Positions 1 through 11,972 of a DNA stretch of 64,000 bases are shown piece after piece. Source of the DNA: Natronococcus sp. A-GB1 (GTDB lineage: Archaea > Halobacteriota > Halobacteria > Halobacteriales > Natrialbaceae). The DNA is taken from the NCBI RefSeq assembly GCF_029688845.1, contig NZ_JARUKW010000002.1, positions 310,001 through 374,000 on the forward strand, read 5' to 3'. The notes below the pieces were generated by a model. That model was not told the DNA's origin. It did no database searches and was given only the letters and a program-made list of their open reading frames with translations. Every line of letters starts with the position of its first letter. Positions within the stretch are counted from its first letter, which is position 1. The translations under genes were made by a program, and so were the position numbers.

Positions 1-503
1 CTGAGCGTGAGTCCGAGGTACGTCGCCGTCAGCACGAAGTAGGCCGTGATGACGGTCACGTCCCACACCAGTGGCGACGCGTGGACGGTGATGTGGTAGT
101 GACCGAGCACGCTCGTGACCATACGATCGGGGCGACCCATGTGGACGAGGATAAAAAAGCCCGCCGCGGAGAGCCCCGCGATGGTCAGGAGTTCGGCCAG
201 TCGAGCGACCGGCATGTACCGGTCCATCCCCAGTAGTCGGACGGCCGCCGAGAGGATGATCCCGCCGTGGGCGATCCCGACCCACCAGATGAACGCCCCG
301 ATGTAGACGCCCCAAGTAACCCCACCCCCAGTCCCCCAGTCCGAGAGGCCGGTAACGATCAGCCCCTCGGCGAGCTGGTAGGCCCAGCCGATCAGAAAGA
401 TCAGGAGCGCCAAACCGGCGACGCCGAACAGGAGGAAGTACGTCGTCGTGGTGTTCTTGATCGGGCGGAGAATGTCCGCTTCGGTGGGCGCTTTCGTGCT
501 CAT
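1..503 (-). CDS. nrfD: NrfD/PsrC-family membrane subunit of a molybdopterin oxidoreductase (partial, C-terminus outside window)
   Basis: The reverse strand encodes about 167 codons from an ATG at 503 and runs off the left edge, so the C-terminal part is missing. The N-terminus is a short soluble stretch (MSTKAPTEADILRPIK) followed by hydrophobic helices, with a WGVYIGAFIWWVGIAHGG segment and a later HMGRPDR loop that I associate with the NrfD/PsrC membrane anchors of DMSO-reductase-type complexes. Family role: integral membrane quinol oxidoreductase subunit that passes electrons to an iron-sulfur partner. The partner genes would lie outside the window. The call rests on sequence resemblance by eye; the number of membrane segments cannot be completed. 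Confidence 0.75.
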   Translation of the reverse strand, partial: MSTKAPTEADILRPIKNTTTTYFLLFGVAGLALLIFLIGWAYQLAEGLIVTGLSDWGTGGGVTWGVYIGAFIWWVGIAHGGIILSAAVRLLGMDRYMPVARLAELLTIAGLSAAGFFILVHMGRPDRMVTSVLGHYHITVHASPLVWDVTVITAYFVLTATYLGLTL

Positions 504-590
504 TGTGCTAACTCTTCACACCCTCATGCCGACCGGTTACTTCGATCCGACCGGTGAGCATGCAAGCATCCCTTTAACAGAACGACATCG

Positions 591-1073
591 CTACAGCTCG
601 AGCGTGTACACCACCTCCCGACGCATCTCGTCGCCGATCTCGACCTCGCCCTCGCCGGTTCGCTCGAAGCCCAGTTCCTCGTAGAACGCCCGACCGCCCT
701 CATTCGAGGCGAGGTCGATCGCCCGCATCCGGCTCATGTTGAAGTCCTCGAGATCCTCGCGGAGTCGATCGTGGAGCGCCGTGCCGACTCCCTCGCGCTG
801 GTGGTCGGGGTGGACGTACATCCGTAGGACGTCGCCCTCCTCGCCCTGTACGACGCCGTGAGTGAAGCCGGCGATCTCGCCGTCGCTTTCGGCGACGAGC
901 ACCGCCGTTCCGGGCTCCGAGAGCGCTCGCTCGAGTTCCTCGTCGCCGTACCAGTCGTCGATCGTCTCATCGACGACCTCGCTCGAGAGCTCGTCGTAGG
1001 TGTCGTGCCAGGTCTCGCGGGCGAGTTCGCGAAGGGATTCGCGGTCGTCGGCCGTCGCCGGTCTGATCTCCAT
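591..1073 (-). CDS. GNAT-family N-acetyltransferase
   Basis: 160-residue single-domain GNAT protein. It begins MEIRPATADDRESLREL, the usual GNAT beta1-alpha1 start, and carries the acetyl-CoA pyrophosphate loop in HPDHQREGVGTALHDRL (Q/R-x-x-G-x-G/A), then an FYEELGFERTGEGE motif near the C-terminus. An in-frame upstream ATG at 1100 adds nine residues, but the domain begins exactly at the ATG at 1073, so I chose that one; a weak TATA-like CTTTGG lies about 27 bases before it. The substrate is unknown. The gene stands alone, convergent with nothing and followed by a short gap to the NrfD gene. Confidence 0.85.
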   Translation of the reverse strand: MEIRPATADDRESLRELARETWHDTYDELSSEVVDETIDDWYGDEELERALSEPGTAVLVAESDGEIAGFTHGVVQGEEGDVLRMYVHPDHQREGVGTALHDRLREDLEDFNMSRMRAIDLASNEGGRAFYEELGFERTGEGEVEIGDEMRREVVYTLEL

Positions 1074-1140
1074 GCCGCGCGCTACGGTAGCGAGGACCAA
1101 AGCTGTACTCGCAACTCGAGTTGTACCGATCCAATCGCAG

Positions 1141-1560
1141 TTACGTTTCGACGTTGAACCCGCGCTCGCGAAGCAGCTCCGGCACGCGGTCGCGGTGGTC
1201 GCCCTGGAGCTCGATCCGCCCCCCGTCGACGGTACCGCCGGTTCCCACCGAGGATTTGAGATCGGAGGCGACCGACTTGAGCTCCGACTTCGGTAGGTCG
1301 AACCCCTCGACGATCGTCACCGGTTTGCCGTACCGCCGCTTCTCCATGCGGATCGACAGCAACTGCTCTGCCGCCTCGAGGTCGCCGTGGCTGTCGAGTT
1401 CGTCCAGCAGGTCGTCGATCGAGTCGTCGTTAGACACGTAGTACCAATCGGGGTCGGAGCGCAAAACGCTGTCCCCCGATCGGACCGACCACCGCTCGTC
1501 GGGATCGACACCCTCGCCGGTCCGCCGCTCGAGGCCCGATGGTTCATACGGACGGAACAC
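1141..1560 (-). CDS. SUI1/eIF1-like domain protein
   Basis: 139 residues. The C-terminal 75 or so residues (from RRYGKPVTIVEGF to LLRERGFNVET) have the SUI1/eIF1 pattern: a KPVTIVEGFD strand, a lysine/serine-rich helix, the GTGGTVDGGRIELQGDHRDRV core and a C-terminal LLxxxGF. SUI1 proteins bind the small ribosomal subunit and influence start-codon selection. The N-terminal half (acidic, with IDDLLDELDSHGDLEAAEQLL) is an extra segment not found in minimal archaeal eIF1, so this is probably a paralogue and not the main factor. The start is a GTG at 1560; no in-frame ATG lies upstream of the domain. It overlaps the divergent membrane protein gene by 22 bases. Confidence 0.75.
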   Translation of the reverse strand: MFRPYEPSGLERRTGEGVDPDERWSVRSGDSVLRSDPDWYYVSNDDSIDDLLDELDSHGDLEAAEQLLSIRMEKRRYGKPVTIVEGFDLPKSELKSVASDLKSSVGTGGTVDGGRIELQGDHRDRVPELLRERGFNVET

Positions 1561-2081
1561 GACTCTCCGCCGTGCTCCGTCGCGCCCGCGAACTCGGACC
1601 GCCGGTGTTGGTACCGCTCGCCTGGACGTTCGTCGTCGCAGCGCACCTCGGCGTCGTCGCCGTCCGGACGCTGTTCATCGCACACGTCGTCATGAGTGCG
1701 CTGTTGGCCGTGTTCGCGGTGAGTGGCCGATCGGATATGCGGCGCGGGACGCTGCTCGTCTGGTGGCGACTCATCGTCGTCGGCCTGTTCGTGACGCTGT
1801 GTGGAACGGTGGGATTCCTGCTCGAGCCGGTCGCCGCCCCCCTCCAAGGGATCGCGCTGTTCGGCTGGATGCTCCTCCCGGCCGTCGGCTTCGTCGACAC
1901 GGGACGGCGCGTCCCGAAGGGAACGTGGATCTATCTCGGCGGAGCCGCGGCTTGCGGCCTCGGTGCGGTCGCGTACGCGGTCGGCGCCGTCGCTGCCACC
2001 GATCCGATCGCGACCGCGGGACTCGTCGCGGTCGGGTTCGGCCAGACCGCCGGGATCCTCGACGCCGCGATCCGCTACTAA
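1539..2081 (+). CDS. Haloarchaeal hypothetical membrane protein
   Basis: 180 residues with about five to six hydrophobic segments separated by short Arg/Asp loops (for example VLVPLAWTFVVAAHLGVV and LIVVGLFVTLCGTVGFLL). No catalytic motif is visible and I do not recognise a family. The first ATG at 1539 overlaps the start of the opposite-strand SUI1 gene; a later start cannot be excluded. The gene ends eight bases before the convergent stop of uvrC. Confidence 0.6.
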   Translation: MVHTDGTRLSAVLRRARELGPPVLVPLAWTFVVAAHLGVVAVRTLFIAHVVMSALLAVFAVSGRSDMRRGTLLVWWRLIVVGLFVTLCGTVGFLLEPVAAPLQGIALFGWMLLPAVGFVDTGRRVPKGTWIYLGGAAACGLGAVAYAVGAVAATDPIATAGLVAVGFGQTAGILDAAIRY

Positions 2082-2089
2082 CGCCGCCG

Positions 2090-3853
2090 CTACAGCCGTG
2101 ATTTGATCGTCTCTGCCGTCTTCTCGCCGACTCCGGAGACGCTCTGGAGGTCCTCCGGACTGGCCTCGCGAACGTTCTCGACGCTGCCGAAGCGGCCGAG
2201 CAGTCGCTTTCTCGTCTCGGGTCCGATCCCGGGGACGTCGTCCAGCACCGTCGAGACGTCGTCGCGGATCGTCTGATGGTACTGGACCGCAAAGCGGTGG
2301 GCCTCGTCCCGAACCCGCTGGAGGAGGTGGAGGTGGGGCGCGTCGTCCGGCCACGACAGACTCCGGTCTGGCGTCACGACGCGCTCCTCGGCCTTCGCGA
2401 GCGCCACGACGGGCAGCTCCCAGCCGACGTCCTCGAGCGCGTCGCGGGCCGCCTCGAGCTGACCCTCGCCGCCGTCGATCAACAATAGGTCTGGATCGGG
2501 TCGGTCGTCCCGACCTTCGACGGCTCGCCGGGCGCGCCACTCGAGCAACGTCCGCATGTTCGCGTAGTCGTCGTTCTCGTCGGTCAGCTTCTTCCGACGG
2601 TAGTCGGCCTTCTCGGCGTTGCCGTCGACGAAGGTGACGTCGCTTCCCACCGCGAACTTCCCCTGGGCGTGGCTCACGTCGAACCCCTCGATCCGCTCGG
2701 CCGACTCGATCTCGAGGGCGTCGGCGAGCATGGCACACTCGTCGCGCCCGCCGACGTTGCGCCGGGCGTTCTTCAGCGCGAGATCGACGAGCTTCGCCTC
2801 GCGGCCCGCACCCGGAACCCGCACGGAGACGCCCTCGGCCTCGAGCCAGGCCGTGACCTCGTCGTCGCCGTGGCGCTCGGGCAACAGAAGGGCGTCGGGG
2901 AGGTCCCGTTCGGCGTAGTACTGGACGAGGAAGGCTGCGAGGACGGCGGGGACGCCTCCCGATTCGATCGCGTCGGTGCCGTCACCCGGCTCCGAGCCGG
3001 GCGCCTCGAGCGTATGTCGATCCCGATCGACGAGCTTCCCGTTTTCGGCGCGCAGGCGGGCGACCGTGGCATCCTCACCCTCGATCGCCACGCCGAGGAC
3101 ATCGACTGCGCGCTCGTCGCCGGTCGACTGGACGGCCTCGCCACCCTCCCCGTGGAACGCCTCGACGGTCTCGAGGCGATCCCGCAGGTTCGCCGCGCGC
3201 TCGAAGTTCCGGTCCTGGGCGGCAGCCTCCATCTCCCGTCGCAGCGGGTCGGCGAGGATCCCGGTCTCGCCCTCGAGGAAGCGCTCGACAGCGGTGACGT
3301 CCTCGTCGTAGCTCTCGAGGTCGATCTCGCGGGTACACGGTGCCGTACAGAGACCCATCTCGTAGTCGAGACAGGGTCGATCCCGTCCGGAGTACTTGTG
3401 ATCGGAACAGCCCCGGACGCCGTAGGTCTCCCGCAGTGCCTTTACGACGATCTCGACCTGTCGCTTGCTCGTGTAGGGGCCGAACACCGTGGCGGACTCG
3501 TCGGGGTCGCGCGTGATCTCGATCCGCGGGGCTTCGTGGTTCGTGAGCTGGACCATCGGGTAGGACTTGTCGTCTTTCAGCCGGACGTTGTACCGGGGCT
3601 GGTGGCGCTTGATGAGGTTCGCCTCGAGCAACAGCGCCTGGGTCTCGGTGTCGGTGACGGCGATCTCGATCTCGTCGGCACGATCGACCATCCGTCGGAT
3701 GCGGGCGCTTCGCGGGTCGGCGTAGGACCGAACCCGACTGCGGAGGTCGACTGCCTTCCCGACGTACAGCGTCGTCCCTCCGGTACGAAACTGGTAGACG
3801 CCCGGCTCCCGCGGCAACGACGGCGCGCGCTCGCGAACCCCCTCGGCGTTCAT
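2090..3853 (-). CDS. uvrC: Excinuclease ABC subunit C
   Basis: 587 residues, the usual size for UvrC. Domains in order: an N-terminal GIY-YIG nuclease with GVY at residues 18-20 and YVG at 30-32, a cysteine-containing segment ([19 protein letters not shown]), a UVR motif in the middle ([16 protein letters not shown]-type, binds UvrB), the RNase H-like 5' nuclease domain ([16 protein letters not shown]), and a C-terminal tandem helix-hairpin-helix ([30 protein letters not shown]). UvrC makes both incisions in nucleotide excision repair. The ATG at 3853 was chosen since homology starts there; the reading frame stays open far upstream but is basic and unlike protein. UvrA and UvrB are not in the window. 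Confidence 0.97.
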   Translation of the reverse strand: MNAEGVRERAPSLPREPGVYQFRTGGTTLYVGKAVDLRSRVRSYADPRSARIRRMVDRADEIEIAVTDTETQALLLEANLIKRHQPRYNVRLKDDKSYPMVQLTNHEAPRIEITRDPDESATVFGPYTSKRQVEIVVKALRETYGVRGCSDHKYSGRDRPCLDYEMGLCTAPCTREIDLESYDEDVTAVERFLEGETGILADPLRREMEAAAQDRNFERAANLRDRLETVEAFHGEGGEAVQSTGDERAVDVLGVAIEGEDATVARLRAENGKLVDRDRHTLEAPGSEPGDGTDAIESGGVPAVLAAFLVQYYAERDLPDALLLPERHGDDEVTAWLEAEGVSVRVPGAGREAKLVDLALKNARRNVGGRDECAMLADALEIESAERIEGFDVSHAQGKFAVGSDVTFVDGNAEKADYRRKKLTDENDDYANMRTLLEWRARRAVEGRDDRPDPDLLLIDGGEGQLEAARDALEDVGWELPVVALAKAEERVVTPDRSLSWPDDAPHLHLLQRVRDEAHRFAVQYHQTIRDDVSTVLDDVPGIGPETRKRLLGRFGSVENVREASPEDLQSVSGVGEKTAETIKSRL

Positions 3854-4003
3854 CAGCGGGCCTAGGGCGGCGGGGGGTTTCAGCCTGACTCCTCGCGGTC
3901 GACGGACGGCGGGCTCGTCGACCGCTCCGACTCGGGATCGGTTCGAGTCGACTGCCGGAGCGGACGCGGTACTTTCTCGGTGCTGGACCCACCAGACCGG
4001 AGT

Positions 4004-4261
4004 ATGAGCGAGGAGATCCGCTGCTGGCTGGTCGAGCGGGAGTACGACGACAAGGGACTGGTGACGCTGACGTACGCGACGCCCGACGGCGAGTCGATCT
4101 ACCGACGGGAGCTGGCTGCGTCGGCCGCGTCGGGGGTGACGGCCGCGAAGGAGCTCTCGGCAGACCAGCTCGAGGCCGTCGCGGACGAGGAGACCCGCGA
4201 CCGGTACGCGACGGAGGCCGATCGAACCGCGTCGAACTACGATCCCGACGAGCCGATCTGA
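4004..4261 (+). CDS. Conserved haloarchaeal hypothetical protein
   Basis: 85-residue acidic protein starting [18 protein letters not shown], with a predicted beta-strand-rich first half ([20 protein letters not shown]) and a helical, acidic tail ending in DPDEPI. No known catalytic motif. An in-frame start at 3980 exists, but the ATG at 4004 gives the acidic haloarchaeal N-terminus. It is divergent from uvrC and upstream of the ABC exporter pair. Function unknown. Confidence 0.65.
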   Translation: MSEEIRCWLVEREYDDKGLVTLTYATPDGESIYRRELAASAASGVTAAKELSADQLEAVADEETRDRYATEADRTASNYDPDEPI

Positions 4262-4349
4262 TTCAGAATTTTTCCACGAAACCGACCCGGAATAGTACGT
4301 CGAGTGGCAACCCTTATCGGGAAACGGTGTCTTCACTCGGCCACCAACC

Positions 4350-5270
4350 ATGCCCGCTATCACGGTCGACGGGCTGACCAAGACGTACGGTCAGACCCTC
4401 GCGCTCGACGACCTTTCCTTCGAGGTCGAGGAGGGTGAGGTGTTCGGCTTCCTCGGTCCGAACGGGGCCGGCAAGTCGACGACGATCAACGTCCTCCTGG
4501 ATTTCGTCCGTCCGACGGCGGGACGAGTCGAGGTGCTCGGACTCGACGCACAGACTCACAGCCGCGAGATCCGCTCGCGAACCGGGGTTCTCCCCGAGGG
4601 GTATCGGACCTACGAACGACTCACCGCCCGGCAACACCTCGAGTTCGCGATGGACTCGAAGGGCGTCGACGACGACCCCGAGCGACTGCTCGAGCGGGTC
4701 GATCTGGCCGACGCGATCGACAAGAAGGCCGGCGGCTACTCGAAGGGGATGGCCCAGCGGCTCATGCTCGCGATGGCGCTCGTCGGCGAACCCGAACTCC
4801 TCATCCTGGACGAGCCCTCTACGGGACTGGACCCCAACGGCGCCCGCGAGATGCGCGAGATCGTCCGCCAGGAGAGCGAGCGGGGTGCGACGGTCTTCTT
4901 CTCGAGTCACATCATGGAGCAGGTCGAGGCCGTCTGTGACCGCGTCGGCATCCTCCGCGAGGGCGAGATGGTCGCCGTCGACTCCGTCGCGGGCCTGCGG
5001 GAGTCGGTCAGCGACGGGACGGTGTTGCGGGTCACCGTCGATCGACTCGACGACGACGCCATCGAGGCGGTCCGCTCGCTGCCCGACGTCTCCGAAGCCA
5101 CCGTCGAGAGCGAGGCGCCGCCGACGCTCGCGGTCCGGGTCGACGGCTCGAAGACGGACGTGCTCTCGGCGCTCGAGAACCAGGGCCTCGAGGTCCGTGA
5201 CTTCTCGACCTCCGAGGCGTCGCTCGAGGAGGTCTTCCAGTCCTATACGACGGAGGTGGGCGCCCGATGA
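4350..5270 (+). CDS. ABC transporter ATP-binding protein (ABC-2 exporter type)
   Basis: 306 residues. Walker [10 protein letters not shown] at residues 36-44, signature YSKGMAQRL, Walker [14 protein letters not shown], and an H-loop in SSHIMEQV. The C-terminal 80 residues form the extra domain of CcmA/NatA-type exporters, ending LEEVFQSYT. It energises the membrane protein encoded next; the two genes overlap by four bases (ATGA), which implies translational coupling. The substrate cannot be read from the sequence. A similar but separate ATPase/permease pair lies at 26.2-28.0 kb. Confidence 0.93.
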   Translation: MPAITVDGLTKTYGQTLALDDLSFEVEEGEVFGFLGPNGAGKSTTINVLLDFVRPTAGRVEVLGLDAQTHSREIRSRTGVLPEGYRTYERLTARQHLEFAMDSKGVDDDPERLLERVDLADAIDKKAGGYSKGMAQRLMLAMALVGEPELLILDEPSTGLDPNGAREMREIVRQESERGATVFFSSHIMEQVEAVCDRVGILREGEMVAVDSVAGLRESVSDGTVLRVTVDRLDDDAIEAVRSLPDVSEATVESEAPPTLAVRVDGSKTDVLSALENQGLEVRDFSTSEASLEEVFQSYTTEVGAR

Positions 5271-6250
5271 GTACCGAGTCCGAGTCGGAGACGGGAACCG
5301 GAACGGCCGACCGCGGGACGACGGCGCCCTCAAGTTCGATCAACCTCGAGAGCGTCCGCGCCGTCGCGAAGAAGGACTTCCAGGACTCGGTTCGCTCGTG
5401 GCTGTTCTGGGGACTGAGCCTCTTTTTCTTCACGCTGCTGGTCGCGACGACGGGCGTCGTCTCCTACTTCGGCGAGGACATCGCCGCACAGGGGGCGACG
5501 ACCGACGTTCTCGTCGGCTTCGTCAGCGAGATCACGCGGCTGATCATTCCGCTGATCGCGCTGATCCTGGGCTGGAAGGCCATCGCCGGCGAGCGCGAAT
5601 CGGGCAGTATCAAGATCCTGCTTTCCCTCCCCCACTCGCGCAAGGACGTGCTGCTCGGGAAGCTCATCGGGCGCTCGGCGGTGCTGTCGCTGTCGCTTAC
5701 CATCGGGTTCGTCCTCGCTGCGGCCGTCGTCGCCGTCCTGCTCGGCGGGTTCGACGTCGCCGACTACGTCGGCTTGCTCCTGGTGTCGATCGTCTACGGG
5801 ATCGCCTACACCAGTATCGCCGTCTCCCTGTCCTCGCTAACCCGGTCGACGACGATCGCCGGCGCGGCGATGTTCGGCGTCTTCATCCTCTTCTACGTCG
5901 TCTGGAACGCGCTGACGTCGGTCGCGTCGCTGCTGGCCGATCGAGGGGTTCCCTTCTTCGAGACGATCAGCTACACGACCGAAATGCAGGGCCAGGAGGT
6001 CGAACTCGAGCGCCTCCCCGACTGGGTGTACTTCGTCGTGAACCTCGATCCCGGGGAGGCCTACGGCCGAACGCTGACGCTCGTCACGGACACTGACATG
6101 ATCGAGCTTCAGGCCCAACTCAACGAGGAGATGTTCGGGGGCGAGCTCCCCTTCTTCCTGCAGGACTGGTTCGCGCTCCTGATCCTGGTGTTCTGGATCG
6201 TTGTCCCGATCGCCGTTGCGCTCTACCGGTTCGACCGAGTCGACCTCTGA
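5267..6250 (+). CDS. ABC-2 type permease
   Basis: 327 residues. A soluble N-terminal tail leads to VRAVAKKDFQDSVRSWLFW, the usual cytosolic entry of ABC-2 permeases (a K/R-D-F motif), then about six membrane helices; GWKAIAGERESGSIKILLSLPHSRKDVLLGK is the conserved first cytosolic loop. A long extracellular loop of about 100 residues lies between helices 5 and 6. It pairs with the ATPase at 4350, with which it overlaps by four bases. The loop motif LSLPHSRKDVLLGK is close to LGLPHSRLDVLLGK in the permease at 26234, so the two systems are paralogous. Confidence 0.9.
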   Translation: MSTESESETGTGTADRGTTAPSSSINLESVRAVAKKDFQDSVRSWLFWGLSLFFFTLLVATTGVVSYFGEDIAAQGATTDVLVGFVSEITRLIIPLIALILGWKAIAGERESGSIKILLSLPHSRKDVLLGKLIGRSAVLSLSLTIGFVLAAAVVAVLLGGFDVADYVGLLLVSIVYGIAYTSIAVSLSSLTRSTTIAGAAMFGVFILFYVVWNALTSVASLLADRGVPFFETISYTTEMQGQEVELERLPDWVYFVVNLDPGEAYGRTLTLVTDTDMIELQAQLNEEMFGGELPFFLQDWFALLILVFWIVVPIAVALYRFDRVDL

Positions 6251-6343
6251 GCGGGAACGATCCCCTCCGAAATATTCGTTCTCGAGACTTTCTCGCTGTC
6301 GTGACGGGATACTTAGGGTCGCGCCGCCAGTACTCAACTCCGA

Positions 6344-7345
6344 ATGACACGTTGTATCTTCTACGGCGGCAAGGGCGGCGTCGGGAAGACGACCTGCGCG
6401 GCCGCGACGGCGACCCAACTGGCCGACGGGGGACAGAAGACGCTCGTCGTCTCGACGGATCCCGCACACTCGCTATCGGACTCCTTCGAGGCCGATCTCG
6501 GTCCCGAACCCCGAAAACTCGAGCGCGGAACCGCCCCCTCCCTCGAGACCGACTCCAAGGGAGCGCCCGAACTTGAGGAGAGTGCCGACCTCTGGGCCGC
6601 CGAAATAGACCCCGAGACGCGCCAGGAGCGCTACGAGGAGCTCGCGCGGGCGCTCGCGGCCGACTTGCGAAGCGCCGGCATCCGGCTCGACGACGACGAG
6701 GTCGAGCGGATCTTCGCCGCCGGGACGCCCGCAGGTGGCGACGAAATCGCTGCGCTCGATCTCCTGGTGGAGTACGTCGACTCGGGCGACTGGGACGTCG
6801 TCGTCTTCGACACCGCACCGACGGGCCACACGCTTCGGCTGTTCGACACGCCCGCGGTCGCGGGCCCGTTCCTCGAGACGCTCGGCTCGCTGCGCGGGCA
6901 GGCCAGACGGATCGGCACCGCGGCCCGCTCGGCGATGCTGGGTCCGATGTCGATGTTCGGGGGGAGCGACGACGGGGCCGACCTCGAGGCGTTCCGGGAC
7001 CGCCTCGAGCGCTCTCGGGAGTTGCTGCTCGACACCGAGCGGACGGAGTTCCGGGTCGTCCTCATTCCCGAGGGGATGGCGATCGCCGAATCCGAACGCC
7101 TCGTCGAGAAGCTCCGGGATGCCGGTGTGCGGGTCGATCGCCTCGTCGTGAACCGCGTCTTCGAGGATCCCGAGGACGACTGTTCGCGCTGTCGGTCGCG
7201 GTACGAGCGACACACCGAGCGCGTGGCCGAGATCCGTGAGACGTTTCCAGACCTCGAGATCGTAACGCTGCCGGAGCGGGAGGGCGAAGTACAGGGGCTC
7301 GAGGCGGTCGAATCGATTTCAAGTCGACTTCCCGAAGAGGGGTAG
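6344..7345 (+). CDS. ArsA/Get3 (TRC40) family ATPase
   Basis: 333 residues, single-copy ArsA fold. Deviant Walker A GGKGGVGKT at residues 8-16, switch I DPAHS at 39-43, a conserved DTAPTGHTLRL motif for Walker B and signalling, and a CSRC (C-x-x-C) near residue 280 that in Get3 coordinates zinc at the dimer interface. In archaea such proteins are thought to handle tail-anchored membrane proteins; arsenite transport would need an ArsB partner, and none is nearby. Expected location is the cytosol. Standalone gene with its own upstream region. Confidence 0.88.
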   Translation: MTRCIFYGGKGGVGKTTCAAATATQLADGGQKTLVVSTDPAHSLSDSFEADLGPEPRKLERGTAPSLETDSKGAPELEESADLWAAEIDPETRQERYEELARALAADLRSAGIRLDDDEVERIFAAGTPAGGDEIAALDLLVEYVDSGDWDVVVFDTAPTGHTLRLFDTPAVAGPFLETLGSLRGQARRIGTAARSAMLGPMSMFGGSDDGADLEAFRDRLERSRELLLDTERTEFRVVLIPEGMAIAESERLVEKLRDAGVRVDRLVVNRVFEDPEDDCSRCRSRYERHTERVAEIRETFPDLEIVTLPEREGEVQGLEAVESISSRLPEEG

Positions 7346-7642
7346 GCGACGGAGCTCGCAAAACACAAATCAGGCGTATCAGGATCGGTACGGCGTTTGG
7401 GACCCGGATGCCGTCGCTCTCGACGATACGTTCGACGACCACGAGGTCCTCCAACACTGTCTCTTTTTATCAACTACTGGATATGTTGGGGGAGGCCGTG
7501 CTGAATCTACAGCGGGGATGTGGTTTCCTCCGAAAGTCGATTGGCACGGGATAGCGGCCGTTCAGCACAGCCCGTCTATTTGTACTGGAGACCGGCTTGT
7601 GCAAGCCCTCCAATTCATACCAATATGCGGTAGTTTCTAACT
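7346..7642 (+). other. 297-base gap with a relic-like open frame
   Basis: No intact gene with a start codon. One forward frame stays open for about 95 codons from near 7340 to a TAA at 7638-7640. It reads protein-like at first (YQDRYGVWDPDAV, then LDDTFDDHEVLQHC) and then less so. It has no start codon of its own and the beginning overlaps the arsA stop in another frame. I read it as a possible decayed gene end or chance. The GTG start of the next gene follows three bases after the TAA. Confidence 0.3.
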
Positions 7643-9610
7643 GTGCCGAGATTCAACCGGCGGAAACTGCTCGTATCGGGAACAGCTCTTGGAGTGACTG
7701 GACTGTTTGGGTCGCTGTCAACGGCCGCGGACGAACACGGCGAGAGCAACGAGGAAAGTGGCGAGGGTGGGGACGGAAGTGCGGACTTCACGCGCCCGGA
7801 CGGGGTCGCTTGGCGGTACGACGGCCCCCACGATATCGAGTCGACGACCGTCGAGGGCGACCGGCTCTACACGGGGAGCGACGGCACCGTGTACGCGATT
7901 GATACGGCGGACGGCTCACTCCTCTGGGAGACCAGTGGCGTCGGAACCGATGGGACGCCCGCGGTCGACGGAGAGACGGTCTACGTCGTCGGTGATCGAA
8001 TTCACGCGCTTGACGTCGAGACCGGGGAGACCCAGTGGGAAAGCGAGGTCGAGAGCGACGGGATGGCAGTCGACCACGGCATGGTTTACACCTCCTCCGA
8101 GGGGACGGTCTACGCGCTCGACACCGAGGACGGTTCAGTCGTCTGGCAGCGCGACGAGCTGACGGTCGAGCGAGAAAATGGAGGAGATCCCGAAGAAGAG
8201 ACGCTCGAGTCGCTGAGCATGGGTGACACCGATGAAAACTGGGTCTACGTGTTCGAGGCCGACTCATGGGGGCGGGAAGCCGTCGGGTTGGATCCGGCGA
8301 CGGGCGAAACGAGAGAGGTCGTTGGTCCCATAGACGGAGTCAGCTCTGTTATCGCGGACTCCGGATATCTTGGCGTCCAACCACCCTACGACTCGACGCT
8401 TCTAGTCTCCGTTTCGAGCGCCGAGAACCTCGGCGGCGTACATCCATCAGTCGACCAGACGTTTAACGGGGGCTGGTACTTTGGCGCCACCCGCCACAAC
8501 ACCATCGCAGCATACGATCTCTCGGCCGGCGGCGAACGGGCGTGGGAGATGGACTACCCCCAGAGCCTGCCACAGGTCGTCGGAAACACGGCCGTCGTGC
8601 TCTACGGACCGAGTCCCGTCCAAGACAGTCCCGAAGAGAGCGAGGACGAAGACAGGGTCGTCGCCTCCGATCTCCAGACTGGCGACGAGCAGTGGCGCTA
8701 CGTCTTCGACGAGCGCGAATGGACTGCCGGCGGCGGCCCGTCGACAGCACTCACAGCCGACGAGAACACCGTCTACGTCAGCCGCCATGGAGAGTTGTTG
8801 GCGCTTCGATCCGAGGACGATGAAGACGAGGAAGATTCCGAAGACGAGGAAGCAGAGCCGCAGGACGTCGAGGTCGAGTATGTGTATGAGATTGCAGAGA
8901 ACGCTTACGGAGACGACGAACATGTCGAAGAACGACTCGAGCTATCGTCGGGTGAGTACTACCTCGACGAGCAGGAAGATGGTTCGAACTACTGTCACAT
9001 CGAGTTTGAAGCTGAAAACGTGACCGATGACGAGGCGATCACGATTTACTTCGAAGGCCGGGTGAATGACAGCAACACTCATGAGAGGCCAGAAGAACTC
9101 GAGCCCGGCGAATCCATCTCTCTGAGTCTAAGAGGGATCGAGGAGTGTCCTGCTGATCCGGATTTGGTTGAGGTCCGTGCATGGGCTCCGGATGTCGGGG
9201 AGCCAGACGAACCTCCTGAGGACGAAGAAGACGAGGAAGAGGCCGACGACGACGAAGAAGACGAAGAGGAAGCTGACGACGAACCCACGGACGAAGCCGA
9301 TCTCGACCTCTCGGTGTCCGCACCTGACTCGATTCCGTACGAAGAGACGGCCGATCCGAGCGAGGACGCCGCCGACTTCTGCATCACGGTGACGAACCAC
9401 GGCGACGAAACGGTCTCGGTCGACGGGCAGTTCGACATCGGCCCCATCGACGAACCGCTCCCACTCGAACTGGAACCCGGCGAGACTGAGACCGCCTATT
9501 ACGGCGTCATGAGCCGAGACCTCGGCCCCGGCGACCACGACTGGACCGTCACCGCGAACGGCGAAACCGAAACCGGCACGCTAACCGTGACCGACGACGA
9601 GGAGTGCTGA
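7643..9610 (+). CDS. Secreted PQQ-type beta-propeller protein with acidic linkers and C-terminal CARDB-like domain
   Basis: 655 residues from a GTG start; no ATG is available before the signal. The N-terminus FNRRKLLVSGTALGVTGLFG is a twin-arginine-type signal (RR at residues 6-7), so it is exported folded. Residues about 45-400 contain repeated blades with the YAIDTADGSLLWE / HALDVETGETQWE / YALDTEDGSVVWQ signature of PQQ-binding-like (BamB/quinoprotein) propellers. An acidic D/E-rich linker follows, then a beta-rich domain (about 420-520), a second very acidic linker, and a final domain with LSVSAPDSIPYEETA and VTNHGDETVSV features of CARDB/DUF11-type extracellular modules. No enzyme partner is adjacent; likely a surface-bound scaffold or redox-related protein. 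Confidence 0.8.
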   Translation: MPRFNRRKLLVSGTALGVTGLFGSLSTAADEHGESNEESGEGGDGSADFTRPDGVAWRYDGPHDIESTTVEGDRLYTGSDGTVYAIDTADGSLLWETSGVGTDGTPAVDGETVYVVGDRIHALDVETGETQWESEVESDGMAVDHGMVYTSSEGTVYALDTEDGSVVWQRDELTVERENGGDPEEETLESLSMGDTDENWVYVFEADSWGREAVGLDPATGETREVVGPIDGVSSVIADSGYLGVQPPYDSTLLVSVSSAENLGGVHPSVDQTFNGGWYFGATRHNTIAAYDLSAGGERAWEMDYPQSLPQVVGNTAVVLYGPSPVQDSPEESEDEDRVVASDLQTGDEQWRYVFDEREWTAGGGPSTALTADENTVYVSRHGELLALRSEDDEDEEDSEDEEAEPQDVEVEYVYEIAENAYGDDEHVEERLELSSGEYYLDEQEDGSNYCHIEFEAENVTDDEAITIYFEGRVNDSNTHERPEELEPGESISLSLRGIEECPADPDLVEVRAWAPDVGEPDEPPEDEEDEEEADDDEEDEEEADDEPTDEADLDLSVSAPDSIPYEETADPSEDAADFCITVTNHGDETVSVDGQFDIGPIDEPLPLELEPGETETAYYGVMSRDLGPGDHDWTVTANGETETGTLTVTDDEEC

Positions 9611-9799
9611 CCGGCTTCAGACGCCGAACAACGAGGACGGTGTGAAACGAACGAAACCGTCGTGCTGAACTCGTCTTCTGTCTTTTGTACTCAGCAGGCT
9701 CCTCTTGGCAGCTATCGGAGGGGTCGATTGCTGCGCTGACACCTACTTACCTTGTACGGAACATCATTTTCACACAAATATTCAAATAAATAATTCACG

Positions 9800-11926
<2,127 letters not shown>

Positions 11927-11972
11927 TTAACGTTACTGACGTCGTTCGCGGAGCGCACTCGAGCGGGCCGAG

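Noticed and set aside
6344-7345. Arsenical resistance operon
   Set aside because: ArsA-type ATPase but no arsB, arsR or arsC neighbours, and a Get3-like CxxC; tail-anchored protein targeting is more likely.
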